Counted from the stretch's first letter, positions 1-7,814 are shown. The stretch: DNA of 36,351 nucleotides from Bacillus sp. Xin1 (GCF_013314535.1 NZ_JABUAE010000037.1:1-36351); one strand, 5' to 3'. A program made the numbers and translations. The notes: generated from the sequence alone by a model not told the origin.

Positions 1-38
1 AAAAGCAAGGTCTCGTCACGAGACCTTGCTTTTCTTTT
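1..38. terminator. Rho-independent terminator at the 3' end of the DUF418 gene
   Basis: A 15-bp perfect stem (arms 1-15 and 19-33) surrounds a 3-nt loop. Its loop is the stop codon of the minus-strand DUF418 gene, so the last sense codons lie in the hairpin. T-rich sequence follows on the plus side; on the minus side the T tract runs off the window edge. It probably works in both directions. Confidence 0.8.
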
Positions 39-1179
39 TGATGGGCATCAATTTCCCATATGTACCAAGGCGCCAAATGTATTCAAGTGGGCCATATTGA
101 TAATGGGAGAGCCACCAGCGGCTAATAAAGATTTGTAGTGTATAAAAACTAATACAAAATAGCGGACCTATCCATAATGGAACTGGTAAGGAATTTTTGA
201 AAAACAGGCCAAATATGACTAATGTGATAATTGTATGTGAAATATAATTTGTTAGAGCCATACGTCCAACAAATTGAAATGGTCGTAATAGCTTTTGCCA
301 TCTTTCCTTTTGTAACAAACGCATAAGTGTGAAAATGTAAAAGATAAATAAAGTTTTCCCACTAAACATTGTAAAACCAGTCATGTAGATTGGTTCATAC
401 GGTTGTTTTGTTACAAAGTAACGAATCATAAAGAACCACATTGGAAGTGTTAAGAGGAGCATAATGATTTGCCACTTTTTTAGTTTGGAATCTAATTCTT
501 TTGCTCGGCGGAAAATGTCTTTTTTGCCAGCGTATAAGCCGAGTAAGAATAAACCGACTGTTTCTGGAAGCATTGAAATATTTAAACCAATTGATTCAGA
601 ATAAAAGGCATGTAAGCGGTCTTGCACTTGTACGCTCCAATTTTCTAATGGCATAATAGGTAGAGATGATGTTAATTCTTCTATCGGTACAAAAGCGATC
701 ATGATGCTAGCTAATAACATAAACAGTTGGAAAAGACCTAATAGGATCAATGAACATACTAAGATGGTATGTGACTGTCTTTTGTAAAATAATAATAAGA
801 AAACCCCGGCAATTGCATAACTATGTAAAATATCACCATCCCATAAAAGGACGTAATGCAAGAAGCCGAATAAGAATAAAATGAGAAGTCGACGGATGAA
901 TAGTGTTTTTGGACGATTCGTTTTCGCTTCAGCACGCTGCATAAAAATGAAAAAGCCTAATCCAAACAAAAATGAAAAAATAGTATAAAACTTTGTTTGA
1001 ATAAACATGTCATAAAACAGACGGATATAACTGTCTATTCCTTCATAACTTCCTGTAATATCTCGAGAATCAACACCTGCAATAACAGGCCAGTTAACTA
1101 GGAAGATACCGAATACAGCAATTCCCCTAATGATATCGATAGAATGAATCCTCTCGCCCTGTGAAATGTTTTGTGTCAT
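16..1179 (-). CDS. DUF418 family multi-pass membrane protein (YeiB-like)
   Basis: A 387-residue, very hydrophobic protein. The N-terminus carries the family-typical R-I-x-S-I-D-I-I-R-G-I-A-V-F-G-I stretch (residues about 10-25) leading into the first membrane helix. About ten helices follow, and the C-terminal DUF418 part contains the FVGRMALTNYISHT-like segment (about residues 300-315) typical of these acyltransferase-3-related membrane proteins. The ATG is preceded by an AAAGGAGGAAA ribosome binding site. Family membership is clear; the substrate is unknown, and a transport or membrane-lipid/envelope role is only generic inference. It is a single gene with its own terminator. Confidence 0.85.
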   Translation of the reverse strand: MTQNISQGERIHSIDIIRGIAVFGIFLVNWPVIAGVDSRDITGSYEGIDSYIRLFYDMFIQTKFYTIFSFLFGLGFFIFMQRAEAKTNRPKTLFIRRLLILFLFGFLHYVLLWDGDILHSYAIAGVFLLLFYKRQSHTILVCSLILLGLFQLFMLLASIMIAFVPIEELTSSLPIMPLENWSVQVQDRLHAFYSESIGLNISMLPETVGLFLLGLYAGKKDIFRRAKELDSKLKKWQIIMLLLTLPMWFFMIRYFVTKQPYEPIYMTGFTMFSGKTLFIFYIFTLMRLLQKERWQKLLRPFQFVGRMALTNYISHTIITLVIFGLFFKNSLPVPLWIGPLFCISFYTLQIFISRWWLSHYQYGPLEYIWRLGTYGKLMPIKKKSKVS

Positions 1180-1283
1180 TAGTTTCCTCCTTTAAGTCAA
1201 TCATTTTTATTATACAATAATGGAAGGAACAGGAGATAGGGATATTTCCAATTTTTGAAACTGTTAAGATGTTCGTTATGAGA

Positions 1284-1365
1284 TATAATAAGAGTGCACA
1301 GCAAGTTTTTCACTCCTTTAAAACAGGTAGTAAAGAAGTTCCTTGTTTCAAGGAACTTCTTTTTT
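1284..1365 (+). ncRNA. Possible small RNA (two hairpins ending in a terminator)
   Basis: A perfect TATAAT (1284-1289) is followed by about 75 nt containing a small hairpin (GAGTG...CACTC) and a perfect 13-bp terminator stem (1333-1345/1349-1361) with a T run. No ORF lies between, and no other transcript seems to need this terminator, because the DUF418 gene reads the other way. No good -35 box is visible at normal spacing, so the promoter is weak evidence. Confidence 0.3.
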
Positions 1366-1366
1366 G
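1333..1366 (+). terminator. Rho-independent terminator with orphan position
   Basis: A 13-bp perfect inverted repeat with a TTT loop and a T6 tail lies upstream of the Fur-boxed micro-ORF. It insulates that promoter from upstream transcription and ends the candidate small RNA. Confidence 0.75.
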
Positions 1367-1375
1367 GGAATAATA

Positions 1376-1430
1376 TTGATAATGATTCTCCTTAATGATA
1401 AAATATCCTTAAAAGTGATAATCATTATCA
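1376..1430 (+). promoter_or_regulatory. Fur-controlled promoter with two Fur boxes
   Basis: A promoter with -35 TTGATA (1376-1381), a 17-bp spacer and an extended -10 TGA-TAAAAT (1399-1404) is overlapped by a Fur box at 1377-1391 (TGATAATGATTCTCC, 12 of 14 matches to the 7-1-7 consensus). A perfect Fur box, TGATAATCATTATCA, lies at 1416-1430, just past the expected start site. Two operators straddling the promoter are the usual arrangement for Fur repression by iron. Confidence 0.8.
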
Positions 1431-1451
1431 AAAAAGGTTGGTGTGTTAAAT

Positions 1452-1538
1452 ATGGTATATGCATTAGTTGCAGGAATAGTTGCTGTGTATGCTGTCATTA
1501 CAAAATATGTGTTAAATGGAGTCGAAGCAACAAAATGA
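1452..1538 (+). CDS. 28-residue single-pass membrane microprotein under Fur control
   Basis: The ORF of 29 codons starts at ATG 1452 with GGTTGGTG just upstream as a weak ribosome binding site. It encodes a peptide that is almost wholly one hydrophobic helix (MVYALVAGIVAVYAVITKYV, then LNGVEATK) with a short charged C-terminal tail. It is the only ORF between the Fur-regulated promoter and a strong terminator (1553-1596), so it is probably the product of that iron-responsive transcript. I do not recognise the family. It could act as a small membrane partner of an iron uptake system, or the transcript could be a dual-function RNA; both are inference. Confidence 0.6.
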   Translation: MVYALVAGIVAVYAVITKYVLNGVEATK

Positions 1539-1552
1539 ACAAACTTACATAG

Positions 1553-1596
1553 AATCCCTTTCATCTGTAAAAAGAATGAAAGGGATTTTTTATTTT
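1553..1596 (+). terminator. Rho-independent terminator of the Fur-regulated micro-ORF
   Basis: A 12-bp stem (AATCCCTTTCAT ... ATGAAAGGGATT) is followed by a run of Ts. It ends the short transcript that starts at the Fur promoter. Confidence 0.85.
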
Positions 1597-1667
1597 TAAT
1601 GAGAATATCCTGAAAATTTAGTATGATAATAGGGTATATACATCTTGGAATAAAGGGGAACAAGGGG

Positions 1668-4600
1668 ATGACAAACATAGTACAGACAAACAGTATGAAA
1701 AAACTTGTTTGTTTTTATGAAGAATGGCAGAAACATGGGGATACGGAGAATAGTTTGAAGTTGTTTGAAGTGATTCAAAAATATAAGCAAGAACAGCTTA
1801 TGATTGCTTTTTGCGGTCATTTTTCTGCTGGGAAATCGACAATGATGAATCATTTATATAAAGCACAGCTATTACCAACAAGTCCGATTCCGACAAGTGC
1901 AAATGTTGTTAAAATTGAAAAAGGACCGGATCGTGTTGTTGTAACGGTAAAATCTGGAGAGCATTACGAATATGATGGTGCATACTCAGCAGAGGAGCTG
2001 AAGCAACTTTGTAAAAATGGAGACGAGGTAATAGGTGTTCACATTTATCGAAATGATGCACCGATTCCTGATGGTGTTATGCTTGTTGATACACCTGGAA
2101 TTGATTCAACAGATGATGCACATCAATTAGCGACAGAATCAACACTTCATCTTGCCGATGTTATTTTTTACATGATGGATTATAACCATGTCCAATCCGA
2201 AGTGAATTTGCAATTTGTTAAAGAATTGAAGCAGCGCAATAAAACGGTTTATCTTGTTATTAATCAAATCGATAAACATAAAGAAAGAGAGCTATCATTT
2301 GAAGATTATAAGAAAAGCGTGAGCCAATCCTTTTTTAACTGGGATATTGAAGTAGACGGCATTTTTTATACTTCTTTACGAATGATGAATCATCCACATA
2401 ACGAAATTCAAAGGTTAGAGAATTTGCTTTCTTCTATTATGAAAGAACGTGAGCAATATGTGGAAAATGGTATGGAAAGAGAAACAGAATACTTATTACA
2501 AGAGCATTTTTCATTCGTTCTCTCCGAAAATGAAAAACAATTAATGCCCTATCAAAAAGAATTAGCATCAACTTTATCGCTTGCAGACGTAATAGAAAAG
2601 AAAGAAGAACTTACTGAAAATAAACGATGCGTTACTAGTAAAGAATCGGATGTGAAAAATGAATTTATAAAAGGATTGCAAGCAATATTAGATAACGCTT
2701 ACTTAATGCCATTTGAAATGAGAGAGCTAGCAAATCAATATTTAGAAACAAAGTTAACAAAATTTAAAGTTGGTTTGCTATTTGCAAAAGGAAAAACAGA
2801 GCAAGAAAAACAAAGGCGATTGGATGCATTTTATTCAGCGCTAGGGAAGACTGTTGAGACGCAGCTAGATTTTCATGTGAAAGAGTTTATTGTAGCTTTC
2901 TTAAAAGATGAAGAGATGTTTACTGAAGAAGTAGGGAAAGACATATATGCATTGCAAATTTCTTTCGGTCCTGAATTATTAGCGGAAACAATTAAGCAAG
3001 GTGCAGGATTTACAGGAGATTATTTGCTTCTTTATACAGCTGACGTTGCGAATGAGTTAAAGAAAAGATACTTTATGAAAGCACAGCAAATTTTCGAAAA
3101 AAGTGCGAGCGTTTTACAGAAACAGATGGTGAAAGAGATTGCTCATATTGAACAAGAAATTGAACAATACACTTTGTTACAAACAGCAAAAGAAATAAAA
3201 TTACAATATATTGAGGCGTATGATAAATACGAGAATTATTTACAAAGTATTTGGAGCGAACATGTACCAGTGCCAGATGGATTGCAGGTAGAAAAAGTAT
3301 TACAAGGTAAGAAGCAGATTGTAAAAGAGAAGTTTACATTACAAGAACAAGAGATACAAAGCGACAGCATTTCTTATCATGAAGAAAATATAAAAACAAC
3401 GGCAACGTTAAATATCCAGCGTATATTAGAGCAAGTAAAAGGTGCGGAAATGATACTAGAACCTCTTTCGACGCTTAAACATTTGCATCAAGAAGTTGTA
3501 GGGAAAAGAAAACGTGTTGAAACGAAGCAATTTACCGTAGCTTTATTTGGAGCTTTTAGTGCCGGGAAATCATCATTTGCAAATGCGTTGCTTGGTGCGA
3601 ATGTACTTCCAGTATCACCAAATCCAACAACGGCGACAATTAATCAGATTTTACCGATTACAGAAGATAAACCTCATGGTACAGTAATGGTTCAGTTTAA
3701 ATCGAAACAGGCGCTATTAGAAGATATGAAAGCAGTTTATAAAATGTTTCATTATGAAATTGAGACATTTGAAGAAGCGTTATCACAAATAGATACGATC
3801 CTAAAATATCCATCACCAAGCGGAAAACAAAAAACAACGTTTAGTTTTTTACGTGCGGTACAGAGGGGATATCAAGCGGTTTCTAATCATTTGGGAGAAC
3901 AAGTACAAGTTACGTTAGAAGAGTTCTCGGATTATGTAGCGAACGAAGAAAAATCGTGTTTTGTTGAATATATGGAACTGTACTATGATTGTGCTTTAAC
4001 GAGACAAGGTGTTGCACTTGTTGATACACCAGGAGCAGATTCTATTAATGCTAGACATACGGACGTTGCATTCCAATATATTAAAAATGCTGATGCGATT
4101 TTATTTGTAACGTACTACAATCATGTCTTTTCAAGAGCGGATCGTGAATTTTTAATTCAGCTTGGCCGCGTGAAAGATACATTTGCGCTGGATAAAATGT
4201 TCTTCTTAATTAATGCAGCAGACTTAGCACAGTCTGAGGAGGAACTTGAAATGGTAAAAGGATATATTGCAGATCAACTTCTGCAATACGGTATCCGAAA
4301 TCCACGTTTATTTGCAATTTCGAGTTTATGTGCGCTTGAAGAGAAACAAGGAAAGAGTATAGCAAAAGAAAAGTACGGGATTTTGAAAAATTCGGGAATT
4401 ACAAAGTTTGAAGAGTCATTTACATCCTTTATGATGCGCGATTTAATGCTTGTATCTGTTCATTCGTTATATGGTGCACTACAAAGCGCAGATCAGCTTC
4501 TTACAAATATGATACAAGGAGCGAAGCAAGGGAATGATGAAAAAGAAAAGCAAATAAAAAAATATGAAGCAGAACGTGATCAGCTACTTCATATTATTTC

Positions 4601-5324
4601 ATCGTATAGTGTACTTGCAGAAGAACAGGCAATGCAAAATGAAGTGAAAGAACTGTTATATTATGTAGAGCAGCGTCTCTTTTTACGTTATAACGATGTG
4701 TTTACTGAATTTATTAACCCAGCCTCCCTTCGAACGGATGGGAATGTGAAAATGAAGCTGCAAGAATGTCTTATGGAACTTGTCTCCTTCATTCAGCATG
4801 ATTTATTACAAGAAATGCGTGCAACGTCACTACGTCTTGAAAAATGGATGGATGAAGCGATGCAGCGAGCAAAGGATGAAATTGCAGTAAAATGTAAGTT
4901 GGAAAATGAATCTGTTTCTATGAATGGGACAGCTGATTATGAATACCAGGTTATTACGCATAAAGAGCCGTTTCCTTCCATAGAAGTAAAGCATTTTAAA
5001 AAGGCATTATCTCATTTCAAAAATGAGAAAAGCTTCTTTGAAAAAAATGATAAAGTAGCGATGCAAGAAGATACGAAAGAGTCGCTTGAACCTGTCGTAT
5101 CTCAATATGTAGCAGATGAAGAAAAGTTATTTATTCATCATTATAAAAAAGAATGGGAAGTAAAATGGGACTTATTTCGAACAGTGATGCAGCAAGATGT
5201 TGGACAGTATTACGAAAGTATATTATTCGCTTTAGCAGAGACGATTGATGTGTCGCTATATGAACAAAGTAAGGAACAATTACGGAAACAGTTAACAGCA
5301 ATCGAAAAGGAAATTCATATTTGA
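1668..5324 (+). CDS. dynA: Two-headed bacterial dynamin-like GTPase DynA
   Basis: A protein of about 1218 residues with two complete dynamin GTPase modules in tandem. The first has P-loop GHFSAGKST (about residues 50-58), the DTPG switch (VDTPGIDS, about 140) and an INQIDKHKE G4 motif. The second has P-loop GAFSAGKSS (about 628-636), VDTPGADS (about 784) and an INAADL G4-like motif. Long helical stalk segments separate and follow them. B. subtilis DynA (YpbR) has the same fused layout; it tethers and fuses membranes and protects against membrane damage and phage. An upstream in-frame ATG at 1623 lies inside a TATGAT-like promoter element; ATG 1668 follows AAAGGGG with 9-nt spacing and is preferred. 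ypbS lies nearby, matching the B. subtilis neighbourhood. Confidence 0.93.
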   Translation: MTNIVQTNSMKKLVCFYEEWQKHGDTENSLKLFEVIQKYKQEQLMIAFCGHFSAGKSTMMNHLYKAQLLPTSPIPTSANVVKIEKGPDRVVVTVKSGEHYEYDGAYSAEELKQLCKNGDEVIGVHIYRNDAPIPDGVMLVDTPGIDSTDDAHQLATESTLHLADVIFYMMDYNHVQSEVNLQFVKELKQRNKTVYLVINQIDKHKERELSFEDYKKSVSQSFFNWDIEVDGIFYTSLRMMNHPHNEIQRLENLLSSIMKEREQYVENGMERETEYLLQEHFSFVLSENEKQLMPYQKELASTLSLADVIEKKEELTENKRCVTSKESDVKNEFIKGLQAILDNAYLMPFEMRELANQYLETKLTKFKVGLLFAKGKTEQEKQRRLDAFYSALGKTVETQLDFHVKEFIVAFLKDEEMFTEEVGKDIYALQISFGPELLAETIKQGAGFTGDYLLLYTADVANELKKRYFMKAQQIFEKSASVLQKQMVKEIAHIEQEIEQYTLLQTAKEIKLQYIEAYDKYENYLQSIWSEHVPVPDGLQVEKVLQGKKQIVKEKFTLQEQEIQSDSISYHEENIKTTATLNIQRILEQVKGAEMILEPLSTLKHLHQEVVGKRKRVETKQFTVALFGAFSAGKSSFANALLGANVLPVSPNPTTATINQILPITEDKPHGTVMVQFKSKQALLEDMKAVYKMFHYEIETFEEALSQIDTILKYPSPSGKQKTTFSFLRAVQRGYQAVSNHLGEQVQVTLEEFSDYVANEEKSCFVEYMELYYDCALTRQGVALVDTPGADSINARHTDVAFQYIKNADAILFVTYYNHVFSRADREFLIQLGRVKDTFALDKMFFLINAADLAQSEEELEMVKGYIADQLLQYGIRNPRLFAISSLCALEEKQGKSIAKEKYGILKNSGITKFEESFTSFMMRDLMLVSVHSLYGALQSADQLLTNMIQGAKQGNDEKEKQIKKYEAERDQLLHIISSYSVLAEEQAMQNEVKELLYYVEQRLFLRYNDVFTEFINPASLRTDGNVKMKLQECLMELVSFIQHDLLQEMRATSLRLEKWMDEAMQRAKDEIAVKCKLENESVSMNGTADYEYQVITHKEPFPSIEVKHFKKALSHFKNEKSFFEKNDKVAMQEDTKESLEPVVSQYVADEEKLFIHHYKKEWEVKWDLFRTVMQQDVGQYYESILFALAETIDVSLYEQSKEQLRKQLTAIEKEIHI

Positions 5325-5330
5325 TAAGCT

Positions 5331-5585
5331 CTATGAAAAAAAGATTCGTTCAATTTTCTTTTGCAGTACAGCATCTAGTGATTTTACGAATCCTGCAAAT
5401 TCATCTGTAGAAATCATATGGGTAAGAACTAAGCGTCTACCATCTGGTGTTTCACCGCATAAGACGAACGAAGAAAACTCATATGTTTTTCCATCTACAA
5501 CTAATTTTGGGTGGGAATATGTTCCGTTTTTCTTTTTCTTTCCATCAATCGAGATGACGTTGCACTTTTTCTCATTGTTGTCCAT
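5331..5585 (-). CDS. Small conserved hypothetical protein (84 aa)
   Basis: The protein is soluble, begins MDNNEKKCNVISIDGKKKK and continues with a beta-rich core (HPKLVVDGKTYEF ... LCGETPDGRRLVLTHMISTDEF) and an amphipathic C-terminal helix. I do not recognise a named family. A longer reading frame upstream exists, but ATG 5585 follows GGAGGGA at good spacing and is preferred. It is convergent with dynA (6 bp apart) and divergent from the GNAT gene, so it forms its own unit. Confidence 0.7.
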   Translation of the reverse strand: MDNNEKKCNVISIDGKKKKNGTYSHPKLVVDGKTYEFSSFVLCGETPDGRRLVLTHMISTDEFAGFVKSLDAVLQKKIERIFFS

Positions 5586-5656
5586 GGTGAATCCCTCCTT
5601 TGTATTACTTATGGTAGACAAGGAGGGTTTAGAACAAGAGAGAAAGGGGAATTTTT

Positions 5657-6112
5657 ATGGGAATTGTAATAGAACGTATTTCTAAAGAGGTAGCACCGAA
5701 GTCATTGCTATTACTCGCTGATCCAAGTGAGGGGCAGATTCATTCATATTTGCAACGCGGTCTCATCTATGTCGCGAAAGAGGAAGGAAATATGATAGGA
5801 ATATGTGTATTGCTTGAGACAAGATCACAAACAATGGAAATTATGAATATCGCTGTTTCTGAAGAAAGGCAAGGAAAAGGCATTGGAAAACAATTATTAC
5901 AACATGCGATTGTAACTGCCAAAGAAAAACACATGCATAATCTTGAAGTAGGGACAGGGAATTCTAGTATTTCACAGCTTGCTTTTTATCAAAAATGTGG
6001 TTTTCGTATTTTTTCTATTGATTTTGATTACTTTTCAAAGCATTATGAAGAAGAGATTATTGAAAATGGAATTGTATGTCGTGATATGATTCGACTTACA
6101 ATGGAACTCTAG
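5657..6112 (+). CDS. GNAT family N-acetyltransferase (YvbK-like)
   Basis: A 151-residue single-domain GNAT. The acetyl-CoA binding motif A is clear (MNIAVSEERQGKGIGKQLL, around residues 68-87, Q/R-x-x-G-x-G/A form), followed by the motif B FYQKCGFR at about 114. It is similar in length and motif spacing to B. subtilis YvbK. The acceptor substrate is not evident. The start has AAAGGGG 6 nt upstream. It is transcribed with the following ypbS, with only 56 bp between them. Confidence 0.85.
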   Translation: MGIVIERISKEVAPKSLLLLADPSEGQIHSYLQRGLIYVAKEEGNMIGICVLLETRSQTMEIMNIAVSEERQGKGIGKQLLQHAIVTAKEKHMHNLEVGTGNSSISQLAFYQKCGFRIFSIDFDYFSKHYEEEIIENGIVCRDMIRLTMEL

Positions 6113-6168
6113 TTGTTTTTTTGCAGCTACTTGGCAAGAAATTATAAATTATTTAGGGGGAAGAGAAG

Positions 6169-6441
6169 ATGGAAGTACATAAAGCAATTACAGCACATTC
6201 TCGTAAACAAAATGAAATTGTAACAACATTTTTACAACTAGAAGCACAGCGTGAAGCGGCAATTGAAGCGGCAGTAGCACTTGCGTCGAATGGAAAACAT
6301 TTTTCAGTAGATGCAATTAACATGATAACGAAGCAAATTAATGATCTTGCTAAACGAGGTGTTGCACCACAACGTAAAATTGTAACAGAAGATATGGTTA
6401 TGGAGTATGTAGGTCGCCTGCAAGAGAAAGAAGGTCGTTAA
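6169..6441 (+). CDS. ypbS: YpbS-like DUF2533 family protein
   Basis: A 90-residue, mostly helical soluble protein beginning MEVHKAITAHSRKQNE, with the repeated Ala/Glu-rich helix EAQREAAIEAAVALA and a basic middle. I recall this pattern as DUF2533 (B. subtilis YpbS), and its position downstream of dynA/ypbR supports that. The molecular role is unknown. AGGGGGAAGAGAAG is the ribosome binding site. The sulfurtransferase starts 2 nt after its stop, so the two are probably translationally coupled. Confidence 0.8.
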   Translation: MEVHKAITAHSRKQNEIVTTFLQLEAQREAAIEAAVALASNGKHFSVDAINMITKQINDLAKRGVAPQRKIVTEDMVMEYVGRLQEKEGR

Positions 6442-6443
6442 GT

Positions 6444-7277
6444 ATGATTGTTACAGTCGAATGGTTACGTGATCACATAGAAGATGAGCATGTCCGCATC
6501 GTCGATTGTCGTTTTGACTTAGCTAATCCAAATTTGGGAAGAGCAGAGTATGAGAAAGAACATATTCCTCATGCGATATATTTTGATTTGAATCTTGATT
6601 TATCAAGTCCTGTTACCGAGCATGGTGGCCGTCATCCACTTCCAGCTATTCAGGATTTTGCTGAAAAACTTTCTCAAGCTGGTATTGATGAGCATACGAC
6701 AGTTATTGCGTATGACAGTCAAGCTGGTGCAATGGCTTCGCGTTTATGGTGGCTATTAACATATGTAGGACACCAAAAAGTGTATGTGTTAAATGGTGGG
6801 TTTCCTGCTTGGAAAGAATCTGATTTACCTACAACGACAGAAGTACCAACTATTGAACGAAAAAAATTCACCTCGAATGTACAAGATAACATGCTTGTAA
6901 CGATGGAAGATGTGAAAGGAAAAATCCGTATAAATGCAGATATTACGCTAATCGATTCTAGAGAGCCGAAGCGTTATGCTGGTGCTGAAGAATCTGTCGA
7001 TCCGAAAGCTGGTCACATTCCGACAGCAGAAAACTATTTTTGGAAAGATGGCATCACGGCGGAAGGTCAGTTTAAAAATCAAGATGAGCAAGAGGAGCGG
7101 TTCCACCGCCTTAATAAAGAGAAAGAAACAATCGTCTATTGCGGATCGGGTGTAACAGCATGTCCGAATATACTAGCGTTACAAGCAGCTGGTTTTCGTA
7201 ACGTGAAGTTATATGCTGGGAGCTGGAGTGATTGGATTTCTTATCCAGAAAATCAAATTGTAAAAGAAGGACAGTAA
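6444..7277 (+). CDS. sseA: Two-domain sulfurtransferase (3-mercaptopyruvate/thiosulfate type)
   Basis: A 277-residue tandem rhodanese protein. The N-terminal domain (about 1-130) is inactive-like. The C-terminal domain carries the active-site loop CGSGVTA with the catalytic cysteine at about residue 233. The CGSGVT loop is the form known from 3-mercaptopyruvate sulfurtransferases (E. coli SseA) rather than the CRKGVT loop of thiosulfate rhodaneses, so transfer of sulfur from 3-mercaptopyruvate to a thiol acceptor or cyanide is the likelier reaction. The AGAAAGAAGGTCG ribosome binding site lies inside the end of ypbS. It is the last gene before the accessory block. Confidence 0.88.
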   Translation: MIVTVEWLRDHIEDEHVRIVDCRFDLANPNLGRAEYEKEHIPHAIYFDLNLDLSSPVTEHGGRHPLPAIQDFAEKLSQAGIDEHTTVIAYDSQAGAMASRLWWLLTYVGHQKVYVLNGGFPAWKESDLPTTTEVPTIERKKFTSNVQDNMLVTMEDVKGKIRINADITLIDSREPKRYAGAEESVDPKAGHIPTAENYFWKDGITAEGQFKNQDEQEERFHRLNKEKETIVYCGSGVTACPNILALQAAGFRNVKLYAGSWSDWISYPENQIVKEGQ

Positions 7278-7347
7278 CCTCTTGCATGCAAAAATATTTT
7301 GTATTAAAATAAGGTCACAAGCAAGAAATTACTTCAAAACATTACAT

Positions 7348-7376
7348 TTTACACATTGCATGCAATGTGATAAGAT
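7348..7376 (+). promoter_or_regulatory. Promoter with an 18-bp perfect palindrome in its spacer
   Basis: -35 TTTACA (7348-7353), 17-bp spacer, -10 TAAGAT (7371-7376). A perfect palindrome CACATTGCATGCAATGTG occupies 7352-7369, nearly filling the spacer; its core TTGCATGCAA occurs again at 7282-7291, just after the sulfurtransferase stop. This is the geometry expected of an operator for a dimeric repressor or an activator binding across the spacer. The first downstream feature is the tandem RNA. Confidence 0.55.
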
Positions 7377-7397
7377 AACGACAAGTAAATAAAACAT

Positions 7398-7581
7398 CCT
7401 GCGGTGTACGTAACTTATTTATGTCTAAAACCGATGTTAGTTATACGGAAGCTCAACATTTAGCAACCATCATCAAGCCTTCCTTGTGGAGGAAGATGTA
7501 CGGTAGCTGTGAGGGCATCCACCTGCGAGTAGCGGGTTTTTGGACATTTACGAGGGACGGCACGTGCGGGGGTCTTATTTC
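7398..7581 (+). repeat. Structured repeat, copy 1
   Basis: The first ~184-bp unit. Hairpins seen: CTTCC...GGAAG nested in a longer stem AGC-ACC-ATC / GAT-GGT-GCT (interrupted), ACCTGC-gagta-GCGGGT, and a CACGTG core near the 3' end. It ends in GCGGGGGTC. Confidence 0.6.
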
Positions 7582-7599
7582 AACAAACATTATATAAAA

Positions 7600-7777
7600 T
7601 TCCTACGGTGTACGTAGCTTATGTATGTCTTAAACCAATGAGTATAATACGGAAGTTCAATATCTAAATGTAAACAGCATGCCATCTTTTTAAGAAGGAA
7701 GCTGAAAGCATTTATGAGGACATCCACCTGTGAGAGCAGGTTTATGGACATCTAGAGAGAACGGCATGTGTGGGGCT
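7600..7777 (+). repeat. Structured repeat, copy 2
   Basis: The second unit keeps the 5' and 3' sequence blocks of copy 1 but has a different central hairpin (CAGC-CC-TCTT ... AAGA-GG-GCTG). It is flanked by a 9-bp direct repeat TATATAAAA (7591-7599 and 7777-7785), which could be a target duplication or coincidence in A/T-rich DNA. Confidence 0.6.
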
Positions 7778-7781
7778 ATAT

Positions 7782-7814
7782 AAAAACCTTACGTTTTATA
7801 CGTAAGGTTTTTTT
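7782..7814 (+). terminator. Rho-independent terminator of the tandem RNA
   Basis: Stem AAAAACCTTACG / CGTAAGGTTTTT with loop TTTTATA and a T7 run. A nearly identical hairpin occurs at 10597-10627 and a related one at 12113-12148. Confidence 0.85.

Larger units (their letters stand above)
7383..7814 (+). ncRNA. Candidate structured non-coding RNA built from two tandem repeats
   Basis: About 430 nt between the palindromic promoter and a strong terminator contain no convincing ORF but two related units of roughly 180 nt (about 7398-7581 and 7600-7777). Shared blocks include CGGTGTACGTA, TATGTCT, AAACC-ATG, ATACGGAAG, CATCCACCTG and TGGACAT. The stems change sequence but keep pairing: ACCTGC/GCGGGT in copy 1 becomes ACCTG/CAGGT in copy 2, and the central hairpin is rebuilt with different bases. 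That is evidence for selected RNA structure. It matches no riboswitch class I can recall. It may belong to the B. cereus group bcr repeat families, which I cannot verify. Confidence 0.55.

Noticed and set aside
7398-7777. CRISPR array from the repeated units
   Set aside because: Only two units of ~180 bp with internal divergence; no short constant repeats or cas genes.
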